In this document: positions 8,257 to 17,508 of the stretch, piece by piece
Position numbering within the stretch: position 1 is the first letter of the stretch
Layout of the letters: each line of letters starts with the position of its first letter
Source of the DNA: JAKAAZ01 sp963817855
GTDB taxonomy: Bacteria; Acidobacteriota; Terriglobia; Terriglobales; Acidobacteriaceae
Direction of reading: 5' to 3'
DNA length: 64,000 nt
Assembly (NCBI GenBank): GCA_963817855.1
Contig: CAWFQA010000001.1
Location: forward strand, 2,232,001-2,296,000
The notes under the pieces: model-generated
The model's input: only the letters and a program-made list of their open reading frames with translations
Database searches by the model: none
Told to the model about the DNA's origin: nothing
Made by a program: the position numbers and the translations under genes

Positions 8257-9345
8257 ATGAAAACTCAAGACTCATACCCCGGCGATATCGAACTCGTCGG
8301 CTCCCAATTGAGAAACGCATCGCCTGGCGGAATCATTCATCCAATGATCGTGGATAGGAAATTGGCCATTTCGGTGCTCGACCTGGTGGGCATGCGCCCA
8401 GGCGAGTCCGCGGGCAGCGCAATCGCGCGATCTGTGGAACTGGCGAAACACGTGGAGAACCTGGGCTACAAGCGTTACTGGCTGGCCGAACATCATTCCA
8501 TTGCCGGACTGGCATGTTCTGCCACATCGATTTTGGTTGGACACATTGCCGCCGCCACCAGGACCATTCGGGTCGGCAGCGGAGGAGTGATGCTGCCCAA
8601 TCACCCGCCGCTGGTGGTTGCGGAAGAGTTTGGCACACTGGAGGCGCTCTATCCGGGAAGGATCGACCTTGGGCTGGGCCGTGCTCCCGGAGGCGACTTC
8701 GCCACCATGCGGGCACTGCGGAGAGACAAGGGTCAGAGCGGTGAGGATTTTCCTGCGCTGCTGCAGGAATTGCAAACCTATCTTGGGCCCGAGCAGCCGC
8801 AGCAAGGAGTGAAAGCGATTCCCGGGCAAGGCAGCCAGGTGCCGATCACGCTCCTGGGCTCTGGCCTGTACAGCGCGCACTTGGCGGCGCAGCTTGGATT
8901 GCCGTTTGCTTTTGCGGCACACTTTGCGCCGGCACACATCTTTCGAGCGACAGAGCAGTATCAACGCGATTTTCGCCCCAGCGCAACATTGCTGGAGCCT
9001 TACCTGATGGTGGCGGTCCAGGTGATTGTGGCGGAAACCGATGCCGCCGCGCAGCGGTTGTTCACCACTCCGCAGCAGCGCTTCCTGCAATTGATCCGTA
9101 ATGGGTCGGTGGAATTGCTGCCTCCCGTGGATTCGATGGATCCGCTGTGGGAAGACTGGGAACGGACGGCGGTTGAGGAAAAATTAGCCGCGGCCATTGT
9201 AGGATCGGATGCGACTGTGCGCGCCGGTCTGGAGAAATTGGCGGAGGGAACCGGCGCCAATGAGGTGATTGCGGTGACGGATACATACGACCCGCAAGCT
9301 CGGTTGGACTCATATCGGCGATTGGCGGGGCTGCTCGCGGACTGA
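8257..9345 (+). CDS. Luciferase-like (LLM class) flavin-dependent oxidoreductase
   Basis: An FMN- or F420-dependent monooxygenase of the bacterial luciferase fold, MsnO8-like subgroup. It shows ISVLDLVGMRPGESAGSA at the start of the barrel, YKRYWLAEHHSI, VGSGGVMLPNHPPLVVAEEF, and GRIDLGLGRAPGGD, all standard for this subgroup. The substrate cannot be inferred. The first ATG is at 8257, but the family normally begins near MIVDRKLAISVLDL, so ATG 8344 (341 aa total from there to the stop is close to family length) may be the true start; neither has a good SD. The stop lies nine bases from the end of the convergent S4-domain gene. Confidence 0.85.
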   Translation: MKTQDSYPGDIELVGSQLRNASPGGIIHPMIVDRKLAISVLDLVGMRPGESAGSAIARSVELAKHVENLGYKRYWLAEHHSIAGLACSATSILVGHIAAATRTIRVGSGGVMLPNHPPLVVAEEFGTLEALYPGRIDLGLGRAPGGDFATMRALRRDKGQSGEDFPALLQELQTYLGPEQPQQGVKAIPGQGSQVPITLLGSGLYSAHLAAQLGLPFAFAAHFAPAHIFRATEQYQRDFRPSATLLEPYLMVAVQVIVAETDAAAQRLFTTPQQRFLQLIRNGSVELLPPVDSMDPLWEDWERTAVEEKLAAAIVGSDATVRAGLEKLAEGTGANEVIAVTDTYDPQARLDSYRRLAGLLAD

Positions 9346-9354
9346 TGCGCTTGT

Positions 9355-9720
9355 TTAGTGACGGCCGCGAAATTGGGCAATCTCGCGGCGGTCGCGTTTC
9401 GATGGTCGACCGGCTTGCGAGGCGTCGAACTGAGGCATAGCCTTCCGCTCTTTGGCCATTTTCCGGCGTAATTCGCGACTAGCTTCAGTTTCGCGATATA
9501 ACGTTTGCGCCACTGAGGCGGGACCGCGGATCTCGCTTAACTGCAGGACTTCGATCTCGAAATCGCCGCTGTCGTTTTTCACTTTTAAAAAATCGCCGAC
9601 ACGAACGTCACGGGCCGCCTTCGCCAGCTGCTCATTGCTTGTGATTCGGCCGAGGCCACAGGCCCGCGCCGCCAGCGCGCGCGTCTTGAAGAATCGGGCG
9701 GCCAATAGCCATTTGTCCAT
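9355..9720 (-). CDS. hslR: S4-domain RNA-binding protein (Hsp15-like)
   Basis: A 121-aa basic protein with an S4 domain at its N-terminus: MDKWLLAARFFKTRALAARAC, then GDFLKVK. In E. coli, Hsp15 binds dissociated 50S subunits carrying nascent chains. The C-terminal part is charged, with RRKMAKERK and GRPSKRDRREI, also seen in Hsp15. I took ATG 9720 as the start; GTG 9735 is an in-frame alternative. It is transcribed away from hutF, and about 120 bases separate the two starts. Confidence 0.85.
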   Translation of the reverse strand: MDKWLLAARFFKTRALAARACGLGRITSNEQLAKAARDVRVGDFLKVKNDSGDFEIEVLQLSEIRGPASVAQTLYRETEASRELRRKMAKERKAMPQFDASQAGRPSKRDRREIAQFRGRH

Positions 9721-9838
9721 CCGTACTGAGTCCACAATTCATTTTGCCACCACTCCGTTGATTGCTGAAATCGCCGAGCGGCGTTCTTAAAACTCGGACT
9801 TTTTTGCACTGGCGGACTATTATGGTGAGTCCGGCAAG

Positions 9839-11281
9839 ATGTTCTTCGCCTTATTCGGCGCGCCTATGATGACCCTCTTCCAACCCGACTATCTATACGC
9901 TGGCAGGCAGATGCAGCCGGGAGCGGGATTGCTCGTGAACGCGCAGGGAAAGATTGTGCGGGTGACGACCGCAGCCGAATCTGCCGGCTATTCATTGATT
10001 GCCGCTGAAGCTGAAGTGGTGATGCTGCGGGGAAAAGCGCTGCTGCCGGGATTTGTGAATGTACATTCCCATGCGTTCCAGCGATTAATTCGCGGACGAA
10101 CGGAATCAAAGCGCGCGGGAGGTAGAGATTTCTGGTCGTGGCGCGCGGCCATGTATCACGCGGCGGCATCGCTGTCGCCGGAGCAAATGTATGCCGTTGC
10201 ACGGGCGGCATTTCTTGAAATGGAGCTGGCGGGGACGACGACGGTCGGCGAGTTTCACTATGTCCATCGCGCGCCGGATGGGAGAGCGTATCCGGATCCC
10301 AACCTGATGGCGCAACAGATTTTCGCGGCGGCGGAGTCGGTTGGCATTCGTATTTGCCTGCTGCGGGCGGCGTATCAACGCGATGGCTTCGAACTGCCGG
10401 AGGACCCCGGGCAGGTTCGTTTTCTGGAGACAACGGAGGAATTTCTCGCGAACGTGGCCGACCTGCATCGCGAATACGATTCGCCCGATGCGTGGGTTGG
10501 CGTGGCGCCGCACAGCGTGCGCGCAGTGCCGCTGGAGGCGATTCAATCGATGGCGGCATGGGCACGCGAACACAATCGGCCGCTGCACATGCATCTCTCG
10601 GAACAAGTGGCGGAGATCGAAGCGTGTCAACGCGAATATGGATTGACCCCCATTCGGTTGCTGGAGAGACATGGATTATTGCGAGATCGCTTTACCGCCG
10701 TGCATGCCATCCACATCGATCATCAGGAATTGGATTTGCTGGCAGCAAATCGCGCGAACATTTGTGCGTGTCCCACGACAGAGCGCAACCTTGGTGACGG
10801 CATTCTTGCGGTGCGCGAGGTGATGGAGCGAACCATTCCGGTTTGCCTGGGCTCCGATAGCCAGACCCAGATCGAGCCGCTCGAGGATGCTCGCGAGTTG
10901 GAATACCATCTGCGCCTGCAGCAGCAGAAGCGAAGCGTGCTCGACGGCATTGATGGCCAGGAGTTGTCCGAGTGCCTATTCCGTTGTGCGACGGCGAACG
11001 GCGCGAATGCGTTAGGCTGCGATGCTGGGGAATTCGAGCCGGGCAAGCTGGCGGACTTCTTTACGGTGGACTTGAATGACATTTCGATCGCGGGCGATTC
11101 CCGCGGGGATTTGCTGCCGGCGATTGTGTTTGGCATGCGGACCGCGGCCGTCGCCGATGTATGCGTGGGTGGAAGGTTTGTGGTGCGCGATCATCTTCAT
11201 CCACAGCAGCAGCAAATTTTGGATGAATATCAGGAGGTCGCTCGCAACGTGTGGGCTCCGCCGCAGCTTGCGACGAAATAA
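9839..11281 (+). CDS. hutF: Formimidoylglutamate deiminase
   Basis: Hydrolyses N-formimino-L-glutamate to N-formylglutamate and ammonia (EC 3.5.3.13) in the five-step histidine degradation route. It is an amidohydrolase: the metal-binding HxH is HSHAFQR, followed by AGTTTVGEFHY, the HMHLSEQ histidine, and LGSDSQT holding the metal aspartate. At 480 aa it is slightly longer than usual, so ATG 9866 or 9869 (MTLFQPDYLYAG) may be the true start. hutU follows after three bases and hutI after that, forming a hut operon. hutH and hutG are not in the window. Confidence 0.9.
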   Translation: MFFALFGAPMMTLFQPDYLYAGRQMQPGAGLLVNAQGKIVRVTTAAESAGYSLIAAEAEVVMLRGKALLPGFVNVHSHAFQRLIRGRTESKRAGGRDFWSWRAAMYHAAASLSPEQMYAVARAAFLEMELAGTTTVGEFHYVHRAPDGRAYPDPNLMAQQIFAAAESVGIRICLLRAAYQRDGFELPEDPGQVRFLETTEEFLANVADLHREYDSPDAWVGVAPHSVRAVPLEAIQSMAAWAREHNRPLHMHLSEQVAEIEACQREYGLTPIRLLERHGLLRDRFTAVHAIHIDHQELDLLAANRANICACPTTERNLGDGILAVREVMERTIPVCLGSDSQTQIEPLEDARELEYHLRLQQQKRSVLDGIDGQELSECLFRCATANGANALGCDAGEFEPGKLADFFTVDLNDISIAGDSRGDLLPAIVFGMRTAAVADVCVGGRFVVRDHLHPQQQQILDEYQEVARNVWAPPQLATK

Positions 11282-11284
11282 ACG

Positions 11285-12959
11285 ATGTCGACGACGATGG
11301 CAAGTTCCGCTCCCGTGATCCGCGCGCCCCGCGGCATGGCGTTGCGCTGTAAAGGCTGGCAACAGGAAGCGGCGCTGCGATGCCTGATGAACAATCTCGA
11401 CCCCGAGGTCGGCGAGGCGCCGGAAAAGCTGGTCGTTTATGGCGGTATCGGTAAGGCAGCGCGCAACTGGGCGTGCTATCACGCAATCGTGCGGGAGCTG
11501 GAGCGGCTGGGCAATGATGAGACGTTGTTAGTGCAATCGGGAAAGCCAGTTGGCGTATTTCCTACCCATGAAGGTGCGCCGCGGGTGCTGATTGCCAACT
11601 CGAATCTAGTGGGTGCGTGGGCCAACTGGGATGAATTTCATAAACTCGATCGCGCCGGGCTGATCATGTTTGGGCAGATGACTGCGGGCAGTTGGATCTA
11701 CATCGGCACGCAGGGAATTTTGCAAGGCACCTACCAGACATTTTCCTCGATGGCGGACCGTCATTTTGGCGGAAGCCTCGCGGGAAAGCTGATTTTGTCG
11801 GGCGGCATTGGCGGGATGGGTGGGGCGCAGCCGTTAGCCGCGACCATGAATGGCGCGGTATTTCTCGGCATTGATCCTGACCGGACGCGCATTGAACGCC
11901 GGCTTGAAACCGCATACTGCGATAAGATGACCGAATCGCTGGACGAAGCACTCCAGCTTTGTGAAGACGCGCGACGAAATAAACAGGCGCTTTCGGTATG
12001 CCTTGTTGGCAATTGCGCGGAGGTACTGCCAGAGCTAGTACGGCGTGAGGTGGAGATCGACGTCGTCACCGACCAAACCAGCGCGCACGATCCGCTGAAT
12101 GGATATATTCCGGCTGGCTATTCGCTGGCGGCTGCTTCAGCGTTGCGACAGGCGGATCCTGTCGAATACGTCAAGCTCTCGATGGCGAGTATGGCCGTGC
12201 ATGTCGAAGCGATGCTGGCCATGCAGCGGCGCGGGTCGATCGCGTTCGACTACGGCAACAACATTCGCAAGCGAGCATTCGATGCCGGATGCAAAGATGC
12301 CTTCGAGATTCCTGGGTTCACGCCTGAGTATATTCGTCCGCTCTTCTGCGAAGGCGCGGGGCCATTTCGCTGGGTTGCGCTGTCGGGCGATCCGGCAGAT
12401 ATCTATCGCACGGACGAGCTGGCGCTGAAATTGTTTCCGGAGAATGAAATTCTCATTCGATGGATTCGCCTGGCAAGGGCGCGGGTGCAGTTTCAAGGAC
12501 TGCCGGCGCGCATCTGCTGGTTGGGGTATGGTGAGCGAGCGCGCATGGGAGAGGCTATGAACGACTTGGTGCGTGGCGGGAGAGTTGAAAGCGCCGATCG
12601 CAATTGGTCGCGATCATTTGGACACTGGCTCCGTCGCTTCGCCCTATCGGGAGACGGAGCAGATGAAGGATGGCTCGGACGCGATTGCGGACTGGCCGAT
12701 TCTGAATGCCTTGTTGAACACGGCGAGCGGCGCGAGTTGGGTATCGTTTCATCATGGTGGCGGGGTTGGCATGGGGTATTCGCTGCACGCCGGACAGGTG
12801 TGCGTGGCCGATGGGACCAAGTTGGCCCAGGAGCGTCTGCATCGTGTGTTGAATAACGATCCAGGCATTGGAGTAGTGCGTCATGCCGATGCCGGGTATG
12901 AGAAAGCCATCGAAACCGCCGAGAGCAAAGGCATCGTAATTCCGATGCGTCGCGCATGA
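11285..12959 (+). CDS. hutU: Urocanate hydratase, frameshifted near 12579
   Basis: Converts urocanate to imidazolone propionate (EC 4.2.1.49), using NAD+ as an electrophile. The first frame (11285 on) carries YGGIGKAARNWACYHAIV and the NAD-binding GGIGGMGGAQPLAATMNG. Near 12578-12580 the frame is lost. The missing C-terminus continues in the third frame as APIAIGRDHLDTGSVASPYR and SWVSFHHGGGVGMGYS, ending at TGA 12957-12959. Removing one G from the GGG at 12578-12580 joins the parts into a 557-residue protein, the normal length. The uncorrected first frame runs to 12856 with a nonsense tail. The end overlaps hutI by ATGA. A sequencing indel is more likely than a real mutation, but that needs reads. 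Confidence 0.9.
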
Positions 12960-14266
12960 ACGATCCAACGCCGAAGAAGTTCGCGGTCATCCATTGCGGG
13001 CAGCTTGTCACGCTGGCGGGCAAGCCTGGCCCTCGACGAGGCGCGGCCGAGATGCGGGAACTGGCCATCATTGCAGACGGCGCGATGTTGGTTGCCAACG
13101 GGATAATCGAACGCACGGGAACGACGGACGATTTGCGGGCTGCGCTGGCACCAAAGAAACGGCTTCCTGTGATCGATGCGCGCGGTCGGGTGGTGACGCC
13201 GGGATTTGTGGATGCGCATACGCACATGGTGTTTGCCGGCTCGCGTGCGGAAGAGTTTGAAGAGCGCATCGCAGGCAAGACCTACCAGCAGATTGCGGCG
13301 GCCGGAGGCGGCATTGCAACCACAGTGTGTGCCACACGCAGCGCGACGGCGGAAGAATTGTTAAATTTGGCGCGTCGCCATGCGGAATGGTTTCTGCGCA
13401 ATGGCACCACCACGGTCGAGGCGAAATCGGGGTATGGGTTATCGCTGGATGCCGAGCTGAAAATTCTGAGTGTGATTCGCTCGCTGGAGCAACAAACTCC
13501 GCTGCGAATTGTGGCAACACTGCTGGCCGCCCATGCCGTCCCTCCTGAATTCCAGCAGAATCGTGCAGGGTACATCGCCCTGGTAGCGCGGGAGATTGTT
13601 CCTCGGGTACAACGGGACAGGCTGGCGCGGTTCTGCGATGTGTTCTGCGACGAACACGGATTCACGATTGCGGAGAGCCGCGAGATATTATCCGCGGCGA
13701 AGGATGCTGGATTCGGGCTGCGGATGCATGTGGAACAATTCGCAGCCGATGGTGGAGCGGCGCTCGCGGCGGAGCTGGGCGCAGTGACGGCGGATCATCT
13801 TGAATACACGAATGCGGCCGGAATCGCTGCGATGGCAAGCGCCTCGGTACAGCCGGTGCTAGTGCCCGCCTCTGTCTTCTGCCTGGGACGCGATCGTTAT
13901 CCCAACGCACGCGCCATGATCGATGCGGGACTCCCGGTCGTGCTGGCGACGGACTTCAATCCGGGCTCATCGCCGACAACTTCGATACCGTTTGTCATGT
14001 CGCTGGCGTGCCAGCAGATGAAGATGCTGCCGTCTGAGGCGGTCACCGCAGCGACGATCAATGCTGCATGCAGTCTCGGTCTCGGCGATATTGTCGGCTC
14101 GCTCGAATCGGAGAAAGCAGCGGATTTTCTGATTCACGAGTTTCATGATTACCGCGAATTGGCCTACTTCGCGGCGGTGCCCAATTTGCCGCAGGTGTTT
14201 GTCGCAGGCAAGCGTGTTCAGACGTGTTCGCCATCGATCGCAGCGATTGCGGACCGAACGGTGTGA
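12956..14266 (+). CDS. hutI: Imidazolonepropionase
   Basis: Hydrolyses 4-imidazolone-5-propionate to formiminoglutamate (EC 3.5.2.7), between HutU and HutF. It is an amidohydrolase of 436 aa with the HxH metal site in VDAHTHMVFAGSR, the GGGIATTV loop, EAKSGYGL, the HVEQFA and DHLEY histidines, and LATDFNPGSSPT with the metal aspartate. ATG 12956 overlaps the hutU stop, so it is translationally coupled in the hut operon. Confidence 0.94.
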   Translation: MNDPTPKKFAVIHCGQLVTLAGKPGPRRGAAEMRELAIIADGAMLVANGIIERTGTTDDLRAALAPKKRLPVIDARGRVVTPGFVDAHTHMVFAGSRAEEFEERIAGKTYQQIAAAGGGIATTVCATRSATAEELLNLARRHAEWFLRNGTTTVEAKSGYGLSLDAELKILSVIRSLEQQTPLRIVATLLAAHAVPPEFQQNRAGYIALVAREIVPRVQRDRLARFCDVFCDEHGFTIAESREILSAAKDAGFGLRMHVEQFAADGGAALAAELGAVTADHLEYTNAAGIAAMASASVQPVLVPASVFCLGRDRYPNARAMIDAGLPVVLATDFNPGSSPTTSIPFVMSLACQQMKMLPSEAVTAATINAACSLGLGDIVGSLESEKAADFLIHEFHDYRELAYFAAVPNLPQVFVAGKRVQTCSPSIAAIADRTV

Positions 14267-14308
14267 CTGCCATGAAAAAGCTCGCGCCCGTTTCATTGCT
14301 CCGAGCAG

Positions 14309-14812
14309 TTGATTCGAATCCCATCAGTTTCTGTTCTGGCGAATCGTCCCCTGATTGAGTTTGTTGAGAATGAGCTGCGCCGAGGCAGCTGGAATTTTCG
14401 GGAGCTGCCGCATCACGATGCCAGAATGGAAACTGGTGCCAGGGGAACCGATGGAAAGATTCCAGGCATTGTGTTGCGGATGGTTCAGGATTTGCAAACG
14501 AGTGATCCCGATCTTTGCTACGTATTGAACGTGCTGCGCGAGCAGCTTGGATTTGAGACCGCTGTTGACTTGGCCTGGTTCAGCGTGGAAGCGGTTGCCC
14601 AACTGGAAACGTACACAACGCGGATGGCCCTGAACTCGCCGGAATTCTTGTCGAGCGATCTTGTGATGGCTCGACATTTGCTGGATGCCAGCCGAAAGGA
14701 TTTGCTAGCCAATATCAACATCAAACTGAGAGATTTTGAAGAGGGGGATGCGAAGTCCACGATTTTGCTGCGAGTTGATGCTTTACAGCGCGACGCGAAT
14801 ACTTCCGGGTAG
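14309..14812 (+). CDS. Hypothetical protein
   Basis: An unrecognised 167-aa, mostly helical, soluble protein. The only start with a full frame is TTG 14309, which has no clear SD; internal ATGs at residue 40 or 58 would give a shorter protein. A different-frame ATG at 14272 begins a 28-codon reading (MKKLAPVSLL) directly after hutI and runs into a stop, so a small indel near the true N-terminus is possible. Codon choice resembles its neighbours. Nothing links it to histidine metabolism except position. Confidence 0.45.
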   Translation: MIRIPSVSVLANRPLIEFVENELRRGSWNFRELPHHDARMETGARGTDGKIPGIVLRMVQDLQTSDPDLCYVLNVLREQLGFETAVDLAWFSVEAVAQLETYTTRMALNSPEFLSSDLVMARHLLDASRKDLLANINIKLRDFEEGDAKSTILLRVDALQRDANTSG

Positions 14813-14865
14813 CGGCTACGCAACACGGTGCCAATCCGGCGCCCGGAATGCTCAGAGCTGGAGTG

Positions 14866-15405
14866 CTAAAGGCGATGACGCCGAAATAGTGGCGCTCCCC
14901 ACGTGCCCATGGCGAGAAGGGCCCCAAATAGCACGATCGCATCGATACTCTCACGACCTTGCCGCGACCAGTACGCCATCGCGTCCAGGTTGAGCCAAAG
15001 CGCGAATTCATCCAGCGTGAGGGCAGCCCCAATTCCATAGCTGATGGAAAGCAAGCGGCTCATCAGGATTGACATGGAAGTGTCGCCTATTCCGACCTCT
15101 GTCAAGTCCGCGTATCCGGTGATCAGTAACAGAAAAATTCCCCAGACCAGGTGATGGATATGGTGACCGCCGACTTGCACATAGCCGAAAGGACCGATGT
15201 GATGCGTAATGAAAGCGACCAGCAGGCGGACGCCGAGAAAGGTAATGAAGAAGCTGATCGAGGCCAGGAAAAGTCGTCGATGCGGACGCTCCGGAATCCG
15301 CTGGTGAATGAGCAGCCCTAATTTCGTCAGGTGAAGCACGAGCATCATCACCGCAGCGACAGCGCAGATAAAGATCAGCAGGATCCAGACTCCGGGAATA
15401 TGCAT
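14866..15405 (-). CDS. Conserved-looking integral membrane protein with a histidine cluster
   Basis: A 179-aa membrane protein of unknown function with about five hydrophobic helices (near residues 5-27, 46-66, 83-101, 116-132 and 155-171). A histidine cluster, GGHHIHHL, lies at about residues 79-86 before the third helix, and acidic residues (DLTEVG, LDEFALW) sit in later loops. The pattern of histidines near a membrane face suggests metal or haem contact, but this is inference. It converges on the hypothetical gene and diverges from the glycine-rich gene. Confidence 0.65.
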   Translation of the reverse strand: MHIPGVWILLIFICAVAAVMMLVLHLTKLGLLIHQRIPERPHRRLFLASISFFITFLGVRLLVAFITHHIGPFGYVQVGGHHIHHLVWGIFLLLITGYADLTEVGIGDTSMSILMSRLLSISYGIGAALTLDEFALWLNLDAMAYWSRQGRESIDAIVLFGALLAMGTWGAPLFRRHRL

Positions 15406-15598
15406 ACCGTAGGATTATCACGGCTTGGGAGCCTTGCACGGCATTCCGTCAAAGTGGAATATCACCGGCTTGCGTGGAACGAACGAATTGAGATTGCCTA
15501 ACTTGGAGCGGAAGGCTATTCTTCTTGAGAAATCCACACTTGAAGCGGTGCTTCGATCGACATGTTCAGCAATGGCAAAGTTTTCAGAGGGATCACCA

Positions 15599-16186
15599 AT
15601 GCGTGGATTCAAATCGATCGTCATTGCAGCGGCGTTGCTGGTGCCGGCCGTTCAACTGCCAAAAGCCGTAGCGCAGGTAACGATCACATTCGGCGCGCCA
15701 CCGCCGTGTCCGTATGGCTACTTTAACTTCGCTCCCTATGCCTGCGCTCCGCCGGGATATTACGGGCCAGGATATTTTTACAATGGAGTTTTTCTGGGAG
15801 TGGGACCGTGGGCCTATTGGGGCTATAGCCACGGGTGGGGCAGCTATCGCTTCCGCGGACCGGGCGGTGGGCGCTATTACCCCCACTCGGGCTACTATCC
15901 AGGACATCCACCGAGAGGGGGATACCCACCGTATCACCGGCCACCGGTTTCCAGCAAACCTCCATATCACGGCGGACACCCACCGAACAATGGGGGTAAG
16001 CCACCCCATAACGGCCAAAAACCGCCCAATCATGGGGGCGGAAAACCTCCCAACGGGGGCAGACCTCCCAGTAGTGGTGGAGGCGGTAAGCCACCGGGCG
16101 GCGGAAACGGCGGTGGCGGAGGTAAACCATCCGGCGGAGGGGGCGGTGGCGGAGGCAAACCTCCGAGTGGAGGCGGGAAATACTGA
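15599..16186 (+). CDS. Secreted Tyr/Gly/Pro-rich low-complexity protein
   Basis: A 195-aa exported protein. Residues 1-28 form a signal peptide (MRGFKSIVIAAALL to AVA). The mature part has two sections: a Tyr/Trp/Gly-rich stretch (CPYGYFNFAPYACAPPGYYG, then GPWAYWGY) of the kind common in acidobacterial surface proteins, and a repeat tract built on GGKPPxxG units, with His-rich variants that turn into almost pure glycine near the C-terminus. ATG 15599 has AGAGG eight bases upstream; the frame opens earlier at 15425 without support. The low-complexity tract suggests a flexible wall or matrix component, not an enzyme. Confidence 0.75.
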   Translation: MRGFKSIVIAAALLVPAVQLPKAVAQVTITFGAPPPCPYGYFNFAPYACAPPGYYGPGYFYNGVFLGVGPWAYWGYSHGWGSYRFRGPGGGRYYPHSGYYPGHPPRGGYPPYHRPPVSSKPPYHGGHPPNNGGKPPHNGQKPPNHGGGKPPNGGRPPSSGGGGKPPGGGNGGGGGKPSGGGGGGGGKPPSGGGKY

Positions 16187-16217
16187 TTGCGGAAGATCGA
16201 ACAGAACATGAATGCGA

Positions 16218-16249
16218 AGCGGCGGTGCAGATGTGCTCCGTCGCTTTTT
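16218..16249 (+). terminator. Rho-independent terminator after the Gly-rich gene
   Basis: AGCGGCGG (16218-16225) pairs with CCGTCGCT (16238-16245) with one G-U pair across a 12-base loop, and the stem runs into TTTTT. It lies 32 bases after the stop codon of the Tyr/Gly/Pro-rich gene. Confidence 0.65.
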
Positions 16250-16348
16250 ACTTTCGTGCATTCAAGAGACATTGGCTGGAAGCCGCGGCGCGAGAGGAAT
16301 TAGGGAGGCTACACCAGCGGCATTTGAGGATCGCAATCTTGGGGAAAT

Positions 16349-17413
16349 TCACTTGGCAGGTTTTCGTTTCAGGAGGCGGATCAGAACTCTCTCCTCGTGC
16401 CGCAGAGCGTGGCCAGCACCCGCGCGCCTACGTTGGATATTCTTTTTCAGAAAGCTTACCATCAAGCCGCTCATGTAAGTTTCCAGCACTGCCGGATGCA
16501 CATAACACTTGCGGCACACGGACGGCGTATTCCCAAGCTGTTCGGCGACCGATTGAATGGCTCGCACAACATTTTTTTTTGCCTGCGACTCCGACTCGAA
16601 TGCGTCGCATTCCTGCAGCGCCACGCAAGCCAGCACCGTCCCGGCCCAGGTGCGAAAATCCTTGGCGGTAAAGTCGTGGCCGCTGATCTCGCGCAGATAA
16701 TCGTTCACATCCGTGGAGTCGACGGAGTGGGTCTCGCCGTCGTCGCCGACATATTGGAACAGTTCATAGCCGGGGAGGTCCTGGCATCGCCGAATAATTT
16801 GGGCCAATCGGCGGTCCTGGAGATCGACCGTGTGGCGCACCCCGCTCTTTCCCTGAAACTTGAAAGTGATCTTCGACCCATCCACCTGCACATGACGGCC
16901 GCGCATGGTGGTCAATCCGTAGGAATGATTCTCACGCGCATATTCCGCATTGCCGACGCGTATATAAGTTGTCTCCATCAGCCGGACAATGGTCGCCAAC
17001 ACCTTGCGCCGGGGCACGCCAGGCAACGCCAGGTCGTGTTCCACCTGCTCGCGGATTGCAGGTAATGCGGCGCCAAAAAGCAGCATGCGCTCATACTTGG
17101 TTTCGTCGCGGACTTCGCGCCAGTGGGGATGGTACTTACTTTGCTTCCTCCCTTTGGCGTCGCGACCGGTGGCCTGCAGATGCCCCTTAGGGCTGGTGCA
17201 GATCCACACTTGCTTCCATGCCGGAGGAATGACCAGTGACTTAATTCGCGCCAGAGTCTCTGGGTCCCGCACAGGCTTTCCGTCGACCCCGATGTAGCGA
17301 AATCCCGTTCCCTGGCGTTTCCGTAGAATGCCCGGTTGCGCGTCGGAAACATAGCGAAGGCCAGCTTCCCTGGCGGACTGTGTCGGGTCAGGAACCTTGT
17401 CTTCAGGATGCAT
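16349..17413 (-). CDS. Type IB DNA topoisomerase (poxvirus/eukaryotic-like)
   Basis: Relaxes supercoils by nicking one strand through a 3'-phosphotyrosine. The 354-aa protein shows the N-terminal TGFRYIGVDGKPVRDP region, the IPPAWKQVWICTSP core, RLMETTYIRVGN, the active-site segment HDFTAKDFRTWAGT containing a catalytic Arg, and the C-terminal CRKCYVHPAVLETY holding the likely nucleophile Tyr. The length matches the bacterial homologues. I took ATG 17413 as start; the longer frame to 17695 overlaps the ligase gene and is spurious. The ATP-dependent ligase gene lies just upstream on the same strand, a plausible co-transcribed DNA-handling pair. Confidence 0.92.
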   Translation of the reverse strand: MHPEDKVPDPTQSAREAGLRYVSDAQPGILRKRQGTGFRYIGVDGKPVRDPETLARIKSLVIPPAWKQVWICTSPKGHLQATGRDAKGRKQSKYHPHWREVRDETKYERMLLFGAALPAIREQVEHDLALPGVPRRKVLATIVRLMETTYIRVGNAEYARENHSYGLTTMRGRHVQVDGSKITFKFQGKSGVRHTVDLQDRRLAQIIRRCQDLPGYELFQYVGDDGETHSVDSTDVNDYLREISGHDFTAKDFRTWAGTVLACVALQECDAFESESQAKKNVVRAIQSVAEQLGNTPSVCRKCYVHPAVLETYMSGLMVSFLKKNIQRRRAGAGHALRHEERVLIRLLKRKPAK

Positions 17414-17508
17414 CGTGGGGGAATAACTCTCGGCTTGAAATTGGCACTGCTTCGATTGGATGCGGCTTTTCCCGTTCGCGGACGAACGGGAACATTGCAC
17501 GTTGCCCG

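Noticed and set aside
8272..9090. 272-aa minus-strand frame
   Set aside because: Lies entirely opposite the LLM oxidoreductase; composition is that of a shadow.
14272..14358. 28-codon frame directly after hutI (MKKLAPVSLL...)
   Set aside because: Too short, no SD, and no homology that I can recognise; may only reflect an indel near the next gene's start.
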